Notes: generated from the letters alone by a model not told the origin. A stretch of 64,000 bases of DNA from Lacrimispora sphenoides (GCF_900105215.1 NZ_FOIP01000001.1:1133501-1197500); one strand, 5' to 3'. Shown: positions 9,023-18,221, counted from the first letter of the stretch. Numbers and translations are program-made.

Positions 9023-9784
9023 TTAAATATTTTTCAACTCTGGCATCTCAAGCCCCAACGCCCTGATAAAGTCCTTTTCTGTCTCCAACTCCGCCTCTGC
9101 AATAAACCGGATAAATTTCTCCGGCTCTGCGTGCGCTCCTTCCAGAGCCTGAATATAGTCATTTCTTATATAAGGAGAAATAACACAAGGCAAATACCCC
9201 TTTTGTATTAAAGCCGTATTCATCAGCAGCCTGGCCGTCCTCCCGTTCCCATCTTCAAATGGATGGATAAATATAAACCTCCGATGTAATTCTGCAGCAA
9301 AGGTAACCGGATCATAGTTGTCTCGCTCTTTTTCTATCCAATCACACAAATATTTTATTTCCTGCTCTATCTTGTCCGGTGCACAAACCGAATAAGATGA
9401 ACCTGTAATAACGACACGTACCGTTCTATATACCCCTGCCTTGCTTTCAGATATGCCAGAGTAAAAAAGTCGGTGAAGTTCCTTAATATCTGATTCTTGA
9501 ATTGTTTGCTTATCAATCAGCGAAAACATGTAATCATAAGCGTGGCTGTGTCCATACGCTTCCAATGCTTCTCTAAGGGATTTACCTCCAACTGTAATTC
9601 CATCTTCAAGAAGCACCTTTGTTTCACTAATTGTCAATGTATTTCCTTCTAAAGCGTTTGAAGACCAAGTTGTAGAAATGCGAAAGAAATCACGTACCTG
9701 TTTCAACATATCCCCTTCAAACGGTCTGGCTTTCCTTATAACCTGATGGCATAATTCCACTTTTTTTATAAAATTAGTATCCAA
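9023..9784 (-). CDS. Fic family protein (AMPylase-like), class II
   Basis: The Fic core motif HPFEDGNGR is complete at 174-182, with the catalytic His and the Asn/Gly/Arg phosphate-binding residues intact. An inhibitory motif of type S/T-x-x-x-E-G/N is present N-terminally (SNALEG, 42-47), making it a class II Fic restrained within the same chain. Fic proteins usually transfer AMP to protein hydroxyls. The start is a TTG at 9784 behind a G-rich stretch; the next ATG is at residue 26. A downstream HNH nuclease shares the operon. The target is unknown. Confidence 0.88.
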   Translation of the reverse strand: MDTNFIKKVELCHQVIRKARPFEGDMLKQVRDFFRISTTWSSNALEGNTLTISETKVLLEDGITVGGKSLREALEAYGHSHAYDYMFSLIDKQTIQESDIKELHRLFYSGISESKAGVYRTVRVVITGSSYSVCAPDKIEQEIKYLCDWIEKERDNYDPVTFAAELHRRFIFIHPFEDGNGRTARLLMNTALIQKGYLPCVISPYIRNDYIQALEGAHAEPEKFIRFIAEAELETEKDFIRALGLEMPELKNI

Positions 9785-10049
9785 CCTTTCCCCAACCTTT
9801 CTAAAATTTTAGACTCTGATAGCAATATCTCAAACTCTACTACAATCTCCTGATTCAGTAATTTAACCATCCCTTATTTAATTACTGCCAAATACTCCGT
9901 GCTTTATTCAAAAGTTTCTATAAGCTCTATCTATTTTTTTCTTATCGCTAATTTCGTATAATGACCTGTAAACATTATAACATACTTTACCCTCTTTAAT
10001 AAGAATATCCCAACTATTTTCTTCTAAAAAAAATATATTTCTTCCGCAT
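9785..10049. other. Intergenic region without a clear gene
   Basis: The stretch is AT-rich and carries stops in all frames, apart from a 34-codon frame from an ATG at 9870 that runs into the Fic start with only a weak ribosome site. I see no convincing promoter. Confidence 0.4.
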
Positions 10050-10082
10050 ATTGCCCCTATGGTCTTCAACCATAGGAGCAAT
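10050..10082 (-). terminator. Hairpin terminator behind the DUF5688-like fragment
   Basis: 14-nt arms (10050-10063 and 10069-10082) pair fully in minus-strand RNA using one G-U pair, whereas plus-strand RNA would have a C-A mismatch. A U-rich stretch follows about 15 nt later on the minus strand. Confidence 0.6.
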
Positions 10083-10106
10083 TAATAGCATACAAAGAAT
10101 CTGACT

Positions 10107-10502
10107 TTATTCTATAAGACTAATACTACAATCATGCCGAGAATACCTATAAATCCTATTCGACAACACATCCTCCTTCGGAACTTCACTTTCATTTATC
10201 TGGCCAACCGTTTTCTGCAACTCACCATAATCCAAGTTCCCATCATCAGGAACCAATATAGTTTCATGCAGACTGGACGGCAATATAACAACATCTGAAT
10301 TCTGAGAATCAGCGAAATCCTTCAAACACCCATCGTATAAAATGCATCCGGCACCGTTAATCTGCTTTTTATTCGAAAGCACATATAAGGGTGGCTTCTG
10401 TGAATCAAAATCCAGCAAATCATCCACCATCTCACCCATTTTCATTTCCTCTAAATGGCCCTTAATTTCACTGTCATTGATCGACCTAAGACAATTCACC
10501 AA
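10107..10502 (-). pseudogene. DUF5688-like protein, C-terminal fragment
   Basis: The 131 aa match the C-terminal half of the DUF5688 proteins common in Lachnospiraceae, with the features PLYVLSNKK, GAGCILYDG, ILPSSLHETILVPD and VLSNRIYRY. Family members are normally at least twice as long. The frame opens at a TTG at 10502 directly after stops, with no ribosome site, so the N-terminal half seems lost. The function of the family is unknown. A hairpin terminator follows. It could still be expressed as a short protein from the in-frame ATG near residue 20. Confidence 0.6.
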
Positions 10503-10557
10503 AAGCTAAATTTTTTTACTTTTTTATCAGTAAAAATTTATTATTACTCTATTTTTC

Positions 10558-10586
10558 TTGACATAAAAGTTTCAAAACTGTAATAT
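10558..10586 (+). promoter_or_regulatory. Sigma-A type promoter of the DUF4143 ATPase gene
   Basis: TTGACA (10558-10563) and TAATAT (10581-10586) are spaced by 17 bp. The ribosome site AGAGAGGTG follows directly and the ATG is at 10610. Confidence 0.7.
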
Positions 10587-10609
10587 ACTATTATAGAGAG
10601 GTGTATGCC

Positions 10610-11902
10610 ATGCGTAGAAAAATTGAAGAAAAGCTCCTTACATGGAAAAACAAAACAGAAAACCGGATGCCTCTGCTCCTCTATGGAGCCAGACAGGTTG
10701 GCAAAACCTATATACTGACCAAATTCGGTGAAACACAGTTTGATAACACAGTTTACATTAACCTCGAAACGAACCTTTCCGTTGCTTCTTATTTTTCCGA
10801 TGATATCTCCCCGGAACGGCTCATTCGCTTCTTGGAAGCAACTGTAAACGAAGTCATCACACCGGGCAAAACTCTCATTATTTTTGACGAGATCCAGTCT
10901 TGTGAACGGTCACTGACCTCATTAAAATACTTCTGCGAAATGGTACCCGAATACCACATTGCAGCGGCAGGAAGCCTGCTTGGAGTTGCAATCCATCGGG
11001 AGCATTACTCTTTCCCTGTAGGCAAGGTAGAGAGCATGACACTTTATCCGCTGGATTTTGAAGAATTTCTTTGGGCAAACGGTGAAGAGCGGCTATCACT
11101 GGAAATTCGCTCTGCCTTTGATCTGATGACTCCCCTGCCAGAGGCACTCCATCAAAAAGCCATCGAATTTTATAGGTACTACCTTATTGTCGGTGGAATG
11201 CCTGCCTGTGTTAAGACTTTTACAGATTCCGGAAAGCTGGTTCTCGTACCAACTGTACAAAACGAAATTGCAAGCAACTATTTGGCGGACATGGCAAAAT
11301 ACGCTACCACAGCTGATACGGTTAAAATTCGCAGCTGTTTCAATTCCATTCCGGCTCAGCTTGCAAAAGAAAATAAAAAGTTTCAATACAAGGTTGTTCA
11401 GCGCGGCGGCAGTGCAACACTGTTCGGTGAATCAATTGAATGGCTGGCACAAGCAGGCATCGTATTAAAGTGTCAGAAGATTGATCATGGCACAAGTCCT
11501 ATCGCCGTCTATACAGATTTGTCCTCCTTTAAACTATATATGAGTGATGTAGGGCTTCTTATCATGAAATCCGGTGTACCACAACAAACAATCCTGACTG
11601 GCGAATCAAACGTGTTTATGGGTTCTGTTACTGAAAACTACGTAGCACAAGCGTTGGCCTCTAATGGACACTCCCTGTTCTATTGGGCAAGTGAACACAG
11701 TGCTGAACTTGATTTTATACTACAAAAAGATTCCGAGGTTATTGGCATAGAAGTGAAAAAAAGGACAAAAATCCACTCTAAAAGTCTCAGCGTATTTATT
11801 CAAAAATATAAACCGAGCTATTCCATCCGCTTCTCTGAAAAGAATTTCGGCAAAACTGAAAACATGCTTTCCGTTCCACTTTATGCGGCATTCTGTATAT
11901 AA
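10610..11902 (+). CDS. AAA ATPase with C-terminal DUF4143 domain
   Basis: The 430-aa protein has Walker A GARQVGKT at 26-33 and Walker B LIIFDEIQ at about 89-96, as in the ATPase family that carries DUF4143. The C-terminal 100 residues look like a PD-(D/E)XK-type fold: ELDFIL followed by IGIEVKK. Members of this widespread family are encoded singly and their role is not established; toxin-like or DNA-processing roles have been suggested. The ATG at 10610 follows AGAGAGGTG with good spacing and a consensus promoter. It is the only intact plus-strand gene between the defence operon and the integrase. Confidence 0.85.
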   Translation: MRRKIEEKLLTWKNKTENRMPLLLYGARQVGKTYILTKFGETQFDNTVYINLETNLSVASYFSDDISPERLIRFLEATVNEVITPGKTLIIFDEIQSCERSLTSLKYFCEMVPEYHIAAAGSLLGVAIHREHYSFPVGKVESMTLYPLDFEEFLWANGEERLSLEIRSAFDLMTPLPEALHQKAIEFYRYYLIVGGMPACVKTFTDSGKLVLVPTVQNEIASNYLADMAKYATTADTVKIRSCFNSIPAQLAKENKKFQYKVVQRGGSATLFGESIEWLAQAGIVLKCQKIDHGTSPIAVYTDLSSFKLYMSDVGLLIMKSGVPQQTILTGESNVFMGSVTENYVAQALASNGHSLFYWASEHSAELDFILQKDSEVIGIEVKKRTKIHSKSLSVFIQKYKPSYSIRFSEKNFGKTENMLSVPLYAAFCI

Positions 11903-12191
11903 ATTTTGTATATAAAACCTCCACGGCTGGACTCAAATTCCATTCCATAGAGGTTTTATACACTTATCATAATGAAATCAGACAGACTAATAGCAAACCT
12001 GTATCCATACAATTCAGGCTTAAAATTTTGAATGGAAGTTTAGGCAGCTCTATAATTGACATTAATATTACAATTTCCCCAACTGCATTGCCATTCTAAA
12101 AAGTAGAAATGATATAAGCAAATCATACATACTTTCGGGCCTCCTATAATTTATTATTTTATCATAGAAGATCCTATTTACAGAAAAAATT
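11903..12191. terminator. Intergenic region with hairpin between convergent genes
   Basis: An 11-bp inverted repeat (TATAAAACCTC at 11911-11921, complement at 11950-11960) begins 9 nt behind the ATPase stop and probably ends transcription from it. The rest of the interval up to the DsbA-like gene holds no recognisable gene. Confidence 0.5.
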
Positions 12192-12698
12192 TCAAATGCT
12201 GGGGTTCTTTAAAAGATGCCGGATCTGTTCTTTGGAAACACCCACATTTTCAATTGCATCAAGCTTTAAAGCGCCCATTCTATATGCAGGGACAGCCCAT
12301 ACACCAGAATTCTCAAAGGCAAGCTTGTTAGACTCGTCAAGCTTACTGCGATAAGTTCCCAGCAGGAGTGACAGCCGAAAGTCATCAGCATCAACCAGAT
12401 CACTGACGCACTCAGAAAGAGCAGCAATATCTTCAATATTAACATACTCTTTCTGAGCTGCCTGATACATTCGTTCATGATATTCTAAAATATCAATCCC
12501 CTTATCAACAGCATAGAAATACCCTTGTATGCACAGATCACTGTGGGGGCCATACCGATCCGGTCTAGGATGCGATTCGCACGGATGCCAGACTATGGTA
12601 ACATCCAGACAGTCCGGGATAAGCTCCTTTAAATATTTATGTGCTTCCAGACAATAAGGACAGATATAATCAAAAAAGACATGTAACTCACGTTTCAT
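12192..12698 (-). CDS. DsbA-family thioredoxin-fold protein
   Basis: The 168 aa begin with a beta strand and the redox motif CPYC (13-16), and carry the cis-proline region VWAVPAYRMG near residue 140, which defines the DsbA/2-hydroxychromene-carboxylate isomerase fold. No signal peptide is present, so it is cytoplasmic, like FrnE-type DsbA proteins. The ATG at 12698 is set by GGGAGGTGA 6 nt upstream; a TTG two codons earlier is less likely. It sits downstream of the broken flavin oxidoreductase gene, which may once have shared its transcript. The substrate is unknown. Confidence 0.8.
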   Translation of the reverse strand: MKRELHVFFDYICPYCLEAHKYLKELIPDCLDVTIVWHPCESHPRPDRYGPHSDLCIQGYFYAVDKGIDILEYHERMYQAAQKEYVNIEDIAALSECVSDLVDADDFRLSLLLGTYRSKLDESNKLAFENSGVWAVPAYRMGALKLDAIENVGVSKEQIRHLLKNPSI

Positions 12699-12840
12699 TC
12701 TCAATCACCTCCCATTCACATAATTTATTTATAATGCTCTTTTCATCGCTTCAAGACAGACAGCTCTTGAGGATTATAGCTATTTCTCGTCAAAAAAGGG
12801 AACGAAGTCACTGTTTCACTTTTAAACTGAAAGCATACCA

Positions 12841-13211
12841 TCACTTTCTTGCCTGAAAACCACGCAGATACTGCTCCGGCCACGGATATTCAACTCCCAA
12901 ATCACGAGTCATATGCAGCGCCCAGTAAGGATCACGCAGAAGTTCCCGGCCCAAAGCTACCCGGTCCGCCCGTTCTCCACCTAGGATTTCCTCCACCTGA
13001 TGCGGGTCCGTAATCAGACCAACGGCAACCGTAGACAGACCAGATTTCTGTTTTAACCACTCGGCAATTTTCACCTGATAGACTGGGTGTTGGCACCGCT
13101 CCGCCTGTACTTACGTCCAGTACGTCAATATAAGGTTTCACCAATTCAATGACTCTGTACATTTCCTCCATATGCATGCCATCTGGTTCATAATCCTCAG
13201 CACTCTTATGT
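12841..13211 (-). pseudogene. Old Yellow Enzyme (NamA-like) pseudogene, 3' part
   Basis: The piece encodes the C-terminal third of an NADH:flavin oxidoreductase: AEDYEPDG, LVKPYIDVLDVSTGGAVPTP, then after a frameshift near 13080 KIAEWLKQKSGLSTVAVG, ADRVALGRELLRDPYW and the usual PEQYLRGF end. It is the continuation of the 5' fragment at 16424-16695. The two are separated by the inserted NLR-like cassette. A frameshift and missing residues show that the gene is dead apart from the insertion. Confidence 0.8.
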
Positions 13212-13241
13212 CAATCCCACAGAAAAAAATTATTTTTTAGC

Positions 13242-13282
13242 AAAAGGACTTTCATATGGTACATCCCTCTGAAAGTCCTTTT
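13242..13282 (-). terminator. Terminator of the NLR-like gene
   Basis: Perfect 12-bp arms (AAAAGGACTTTC at 13242-13253 and its complement at 13271-13282) lie 39 nt behind the stop codon, with U-rich sequence beyond on the minus strand. Confidence 0.7.
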
Positions 13283-13320
13283 ACTTATTTTTGTATTCAA
13301 CCTACTGTGAAACTCAAATT

Positions 13321-16218
13321 TTATTTTATTTCGAAAGAATATTTACCGTCGTCACTTATATTGATAACTTTTAGGTTTGGAAGTACCTCTCCGACGCTTA
13401 TTTCCATAAAAATGCAGGCTATATATTCATTTGAAATTTTGCTTATATGTACTAATCCAGATATGTTTTTGTTTATTTTAACAAAAACACCGTATGGCTC
13501 CACTCTTATTACAACACCTTTAAATATATCCCCTTCATTAATTTTTGCGGTGTGGATAATATCGAATTTTTGAATGCTCTCTAAAATGCTTTCAAAAATT
13601 TGCTTATGTCGAGATATACCGGGCCGGTAGTGAGCGGATACAGCCTCTAATGCGTACTCTGTTATCGAATATCCGACTTTGCTGTATTTCAATCTACACT
13701 TACTCAATAGCAGAGATATCTTAATACTTTGTACTATTGCCATTTCAAAATTATGCCTGATCTTAGGTTGGAAATTACGCAAATTTTCTCTTTTCAAAAA
13801 ATCAATAAGATTCATATTATTATTTTCAAAAAAATCAATTATTTCATTGCTGAGTTTATAGTATTCTTGTGATGCTTCCTTGTTGGAAAAACTTTTTATG
13901 GAAATCTGATCAATTAACGTATTTATTTTTTCCAAGTAATAATCTGACTGATATGCTACATATAATCCATATATCTCCTGGTTTTCTTTATTTCTCCAAT
14001 TTTTTTGATTAACATGATGCCGTAGTAAATTTGTTGCTTCTAACTTTTTTCCCTCAGCCCATAGTGATTGTACATATAATTTTAATAAGTCTGTATCGTC
14101 TTTAAACTGGTTATAGAAGTCCTCAAACGCTTTTATGGCACTCTGATGTGATAAATGTTCAATTGAAACATAACTTACTAAATTGATAAGCGATCGTTTT
14201 CGTATTTCATAAGGAGCATCTTTAATACGCAGAATACTTCTATATGCTTCTTCAACTTCCAAACGATTCCCTTTATGTCGAAGTTTATTAGCCTCATCAA
14301 ATCTCGCTTGATATATGGAAGTCGTGACTGAAGAAGGATCACCAATAGTTCTGATGTTATTTTTAATGGTATCTTTATATGCTATTTCACGGTTCTCATA
14401 GGCTTCGGACATCATTTTCACTATTTCATTAGAGTATACTCTATAAGTCCCACCATCGTAGATTTCGACTACTTTCAAAAGACTTAGTTCTTCAAAGTAT
14501 TGCTCCGCGTCTTTTTCCTCAACGTACTGCCGAACAATAAAGTATAGAATATCTTTCCTAAATATAAGCTCTTCTGGAGAGATAATACGTGGGATAGCAC
14601 AAAACAAATCTTGTGCTTTCTTACTTAGGTATGTGTATATTCGCCCAAATAAGAATTCTTTTGCAGAATCAGTCTTCTTTATTTCCTGCCAACTGTCGTT
14701 TGCTAGTCCACTTTGAGCAAAAATATGTGCAAATTGAAATAAAAAAATAGGTCTCCCATCTGTTGCTTCATGTAATGACTTAACGAATGCAGAATCTTTA
14801 CAAACAACATCAAATTGGCGAATATTATTGGGGTAATGAGCTTTAATTATTGATTTGACAAACGTCATACTTGTAGTTTCATCAAGCTCATGTAATGATA
14901 TTTCCTGCCCTATACAGATTTTGCTTCTGGTTGTGAACAATACCTTATGGTAATGAGAATCAAGTTTATTTATAAAGTTTTCAAAAAGGTGAATCTCTGA
15001 ACGCTCTATTGTTTCCAAATCATCAATAACAAATAACATTTTCGACTCACTCTTGATAATGTGTTGGCAAATATTATCAACAGTATATTCTTCAGTAGAT
15101 AAGTGGCGACATATTGGTCTCCCAATAGCTTTAATTACGTCTTCAAACGTTTTAACTCTTTGTTCTTCAACAATATTGATTATTTGAATTTTGCCAGTAA
15201 TAACATTATATAAACGATCTTTTGCGCTGACAAAGATAATGTATGTAAATTGTTGTGCCTTATCATGGAATAATTCTAGGCACATTTTTTGAGCACATGC
15301 GGTTTTACCTATGCCCCCATGCCCCCAAAGTGTTGCACTAACATTGGACTTATTGTTAATCAAAAACTCTTTAAGCTGAGAATCTGCATTTTTTATTCCA
15401 CTGTCAATATATTCGATATAATTCTTTTCAAAAGAATTCATTATTGTTCCGTTAGTACTTAATAACAATCCATCATCCTCAACGGAGTAAATTGAGGCAA
15501 GTTCTTCCCATGTCTTTTCTTTGCTTCCCGTTTTAAAAAGATAATTATATTTAACAGTACCAGTCAATTTTTCCTTTAAGCTACAAAATAATGCTTTATC
15601 TTCACCGGAATTCTCAATATCAATAAATGGAGATAATTTCACATAATTCATGTTGTTGTCAACTGCATAAAGTCTGTTTACTTCAAATGGAAACACTTCA
15701 TCAGCACATGACCAATTCTCCGGTATACTATCAATGCTCATATACCTATCTCCTGAATAAATATTTGAATGATGCTTTTTCACATATACTAGTATCCAAT
15801 CTTTACTAAGAATTTCAATATTTTCAGCCATACTTTCAAACAACTCTATAAAGTCATTCACTATTTCAATGGCCTTGTCATCATGAGGGAAACCATGGCC
15901 AACTCTTTGATTACGTAAACGAGGATAAGTATCTATAGCTTTATACGCTTTTTTACTAAGAATCTTACTCTCTTTATCAAATTCACGTATAATATTGACA
16001 ATTTGTCCAATCTGTAGATTATATAATTGTTCAATGATCATCGATTTATTATCTATCAGTAAGTTTTCGAAACTTTGGTTCCATAAATAGGCCAAAACAA
16101 AGATCAGCGAGTATTCTATTCGTTCACGAACTAATGTAAATTCTTGAAGAGAACCTCTCTCAGCATTTTCAATAAGTTTATTCATCCTTCTAAGTATAAA
16201 ATCCATTTTGTAATCCAT
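13321..16218 (-). CDS. STAND/NLR-like NTPase with HEPN-like N-terminus and C-terminal S1 domain
   Basis: Domains in the 965 aa: a helical N-terminus ending in LRNQRVGHG (102-108), which fits the RX4-6H motif of HEPN RNases; an unknown segment (130-290); an NTPase with Walker A GHGGIGKT (299-306), Walker B MLFVIDDLE (394-402) and sensor VLFTTRS (426-432); a winged-helix-like and TPR-like region to about 890; and an S1 RNA-binding domain (894-965, GVVIRVEPYGVFVK). This layout resembles NLR-type phage sensors, where a sensor half releases an N-terminal effector. Here the effector would cut RNA and the S1 domain might sense it, which is inference. An ATG at 16206 has better ribosome-site spacing than the one at 16218. 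Confidence 0.85.
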   Translation of the reverse strand: MDYKMDFILRRMNKLIENAERGSLQEFTLVRERIEYSLIFVLAYLWNQSFENLLIDNKSMIIEQLYNLQIGQIVNIIREFDKESKILSKKAYKAIDTYPRLRNQRVGHGFPHDDKAIEIVNDFIELFESMAENIEILSKDWILVYVKKHHSNIYSGDRYMSIDSIPENWSCADEVFPFEVNRLYAVDNNMNYVKLSPFIDIENSGEDKALFCSLKEKLTGTVKYNYLFKTGSKEKTWEELASIYSVEDDGLLLSTNGTIMNSFEKNYIEYIDSGIKNADSQLKEFLINNKSNVSATLWGHGGIGKTACAQKMCLELFHDKAQQFTYIIFVSAKDRLYNVITGKIQIINIVEEQRVKTFEDVIKAIGRPICRHLSTEEYTVDNICQHIIKSESKMLFVIDDLETIERSEIHLFENFINKLDSHYHKVLFTTRSKICIGQEISLHELDETTSMTFVKSIIKAHYPNNIRQFDVVCKDSAFVKSLHEATDGRPIFLFQFAHIFAQSGLANDSWQEIKKTDSAKEFLFGRIYTYLSKKAQDLFCAIPRIISPEELIFRKDILYFIVRQYVEEKDAEQYFEELSLLKVVEIYDGGTYRVYSNEIVKMMSEAYENREIAYKDTIKNNIRTIGDPSSVTTSIYQARFDEANKLRHKGNRLEVEEAYRSILRIKDAPYEIRKRSLINLVSYVSIEHLSHQSAIKAFEDFYNQFKDDTDLLKLYVQSLWAEGKKLEATNLLRHHVNQKNWRNKENQEIYGLYVAYQSDYYLEKINTLIDQISIKSFSNKEASQEYYKLSNEIIDFFENNNMNLIDFLKRENLRNFQPKIRHNFEMAIVQSIKISLLLSKCRLKYSKVGYSITEYALEAVSAHYRPGISRHKQIFESILESIQKFDIIHTAKINEGDIFKGVVIRVEPYGVFVKINKNISGLVHISKISNEYIACIFMEISVGEVLPNLKVINISDDGKYSFEIK

Positions 16219-16416
16219 CCCTTAAATATAATTTTATGAACTGTATTCCCAAATATAAAATTCATACTATTGCTATTATAAGCAGTTCATACCTCTCTTA
16301 TTATATCAAATATATCTTAAAAAGCTATTATATTTTGATGAATTATGACTGTTTTTTTGACTAATCTCATTCTAATTTAAAATTATTGTATTTTATTCTA
16401 TCAAATTTTGTCATCA
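16219..16416 (-). promoter_or_regulatory. Upstream region of the NLR-like gene with inverted repeat
   Basis: A 9-bp inverted repeat, TATGAACTG (16235-16243) and CAGTTCATA (16283-16291), flanks 39 bp just before the start codon and may be an operator. The region is AT-rich with several -10-like sequences, and I cannot choose one promoter. Confidence 0.4.
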
Positions 16417-16423
16417 CAATCCC

Positions 16424-16695
16424 CGCTAGATACACGCAATAAAACCATCCTTTCATCTGGCGAGAAACCGCTTTCAGTATTTCAATCAGTATACGGCATC
16501 AAATTTCCGTTGATCACATAGCCATGGGTACCATGAATTTCAATCCCATCAAAACCAATTTCAGCTACCCAGGCAACAGAGCTACGGAATGCATTAACTG
16601 AATCGTGTATATTCTCTTCCGTCATCTCATGGATCATGGGAAAATCCTGACTAAAGAGAATGACGCTGGGTGCATAAATTGCTTTTTCCTGAACT
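16424..16695 (-). pseudogene. Old Yellow Enzyme (NamA-like) pseudogene, 5'-proximal part
   Basis: The frame encodes the TIM-barrel middle of an NADH:flavin oxidoreductase: APSVILFSQDFPMIHEMT, then AEIGFDGIEIHGTHGYVING, where the HGTHGY element matches the family's HGAHGYL active-site region. It then breaks at TGA and continues in another frame with EILKAVSR. The first 100 or so residues of the enzyme are absent, and stops occur upstream of 16695. The homology ends at the border of the inserted cassette. Confidence 0.8.
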
Positions 16696-17006
16696 ACTGA
16701 TCATTAGATGCCTCTCAATAAACAATTTGTGCAAGAGAGGCTCCTTTCTTATACTTGCTGTAAAATTAATCCTTGAAGATATGGACAAAAGAAAATATGA
16801 TGTTTCAAATATAATTTTATTATCTCTCAATCAAAAAGGGGGCTGCTTTTCCAAAAATCATTGTGATATTTAGAAATTTTTATATATAAAGGAAAAAGCC
16901 AACTTAACCTATCCTTGAACAATTTAACATAGCCCTTTTGAAACACTACAAAGAAGACACCATTTAATCCACAGAAATAAGATTGCGCATTTTATAGCAT
17001 AGTGCT
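16696..17006. other. Intergenic region between the pseudogene and the integrase
   Basis: No gene or clear promoter is recognised. A weak hairpin with arms CCTCTC and GAGAGG lies near 16710-16740. Confidence 0.4.
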
Positions 17007-18113
17007 ATGATGATTCCACCGGCACGCATAATCATCATGAATACAAAATCAAAGGAAAAGCAGTTAAAAAGAGTTTATGATTTAACAAAGATCAAAACCA
17101 GACCGGATGATGGACGAAAGTATTTTATCATCCAAAGAAAACCCATAAGCAGCAATACTTACGAAGGTTTAATCGACAAACTGTATGATCAGTTCTTCGG
17201 GGCTACTGCCGCTAGCATGGAAACATACTTTGAAACATGGATGGAATGGAGAGAAAAGGAGACAAGCGTAAGCAGAAAGACAATTAAAGAAAACCGTTTT
17301 ATGTGGAATTCTTTACTGAAGTATCAGGATATCACTTTGATTCCTTTAAAGGAGCTGACAGCAAAAGATCTGATTATCTATTTCAGGAACATTACAAAAG
17401 GCCGCCAGATCACAAGAAAACGCTTTAATGACCTAAAAAGCATTATAAATGGGATTCTGTACCTTGCAGTGGAAAATGATATTATAGAACAAAATTGCCT
17501 TAGAGACATCAATTATAAACAGTTCAGTTATAAGACAGAAAACACCAGGATTACCCCATACACCGAGGAAGAACGTCTGCAAATTATAAATCACTTGGGA
17601 GACGATTTTTACTCACTGGCAATAAAGCTGGATTTCTATTTAATCCTGCGCATAGGTGAATTAAAGGGATTGAGATGGGATGACATTTCCGGCGATTTTC
17701 TACATATCCAACGCTTTGTAGATGATAAAAATGAAATCGTTGAAGATATCAAAGGCCATGCAAGCGAAGGAAAACGTTACATGCCATTAACACCAAAAGC
17801 CAAAGAAATCCTGACACATATCCAGATTCTAAATCCAGACAGCGAATACATCTTCATCCGCAACGGCCAGCCTCTGGCAACGGTAACCTTTAACCGCCGC
17901 TTAAAGAAATGCTGTAAGGAATTAGATATAGAATACCGCTCCTCCCACAAACTCCGCTTCTCCACGGCTTCCATCATGTACAAAAACGGAATGGAAGACA
18001 CGGAGCTTCAGAAACTCCTGGGGCATACCAGCCTTACCATGACCCAGCACTATCTCCGTAACTTCACTTCCCAGGAAGAAACTGCATCAAAAATGAGGGC
18101 AATCCTGGATTAA
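17007..18113 (+). CDS. Tyrosine recombinase/integrase of an older tRNA-Cys element
   Basis: The 368-aa protein has the usual N-terminal SAM-like DNA-binding part and a C-terminal catalytic domain with Arg in LILRIGELKGLR, HKLRFS (His-x-x-Arg) and LGHTSLTMTQHYL ending in the nucleophilic Tyr. It lies outside the prophage, 108 nt from attL and pointing at it, like the prophage integrase at attR. It is probably the surviving end of an earlier element at the same tRNA. The start is uncertain because no ribosome site is visible; an in-frame ATG at 17037 is a real alternative. Confidence 0.88.
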   Translation: MMIPPARIIIMNTKSKEKQLKRVYDLTKIKTRPDDGRKYFIIQRKPISSNTYEGLIDKLYDQFFGATAASMETYFETWMEWREKETSVSRKTIKENRFMWNSLLKYQDITLIPLKELTAKDLIIYFRNITKGRQITRKRFNDLKSIINGILYLAVENDIIEQNCLRDINYKQFSYKTENTRITPYTEEERLQIINHLGDDFYSLAIKLDFYLILRIGELKGLRWDDISGDFLHIQRFVDDKNEIVEDIKGHASEGKRYMPLTPKAKEILTHIQILNPDSEYIFIRNGQPLATVTFNRRLKKCCKELDIEYRSSHKLRFSTASIMYKNGMEDTELQKLLGHTSLTMTQHYLRNFTSQEETASKMRAILD

Positions 18114-18182
18114 TCACCCTCAAAAACAAGAAAAATGCCCACGCAAACAAGCGCAAACACCAAAAACACAAAGTAAAAACCC

Positions 18183-18219
18183 CAGAAACCCTTATTATAT
18201 CAGGTTTCTGAGGCTTTTA
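18183..18219 (+). terminator. Terminator of the left integrase
   Basis: CAGAAACC and GGTTTCTG form the stem (18183-18190, 18203-18210), followed by AGGCTTTTA. It lies 69 nt behind the stop and directly before attL. Confidence 0.65.
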
Positions 18220-18221
18220 TA

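Larger units (their letters stand above)
13212..16423. mobile_element. 3.2-kb single-gene insertion within the flavin oxidoreductase pseudogene
   Basis: The 7-bp sequence CAATCCC occurs at both borders (13212-13218 and 16417-16423). Removing one copy and everything between joins the two halves of the broken gene in the same reading frame (RVSSGD, stop, HKSAEDYEPDG on the minus strand). That is the signature of an insertion with a short target duplication or of recombination at a microhomology. No terminal inverted repeats and no transposase are seen. The cargo is one gene with its own upstream region and terminator. Confidence 0.65.

Noticed and set aside
9763..9870. 34-codon minus-strand frame before the Fic gene
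   Set aside because: Weak ribosome site and overlap with the Fic start. A class II Fic needs no separate antitoxin.
13219..16416. Terminal inverted repeats of the inserted cassette
   Set aside because: The ends show only weak A-rich similarity, not enough to claim transposon ends.
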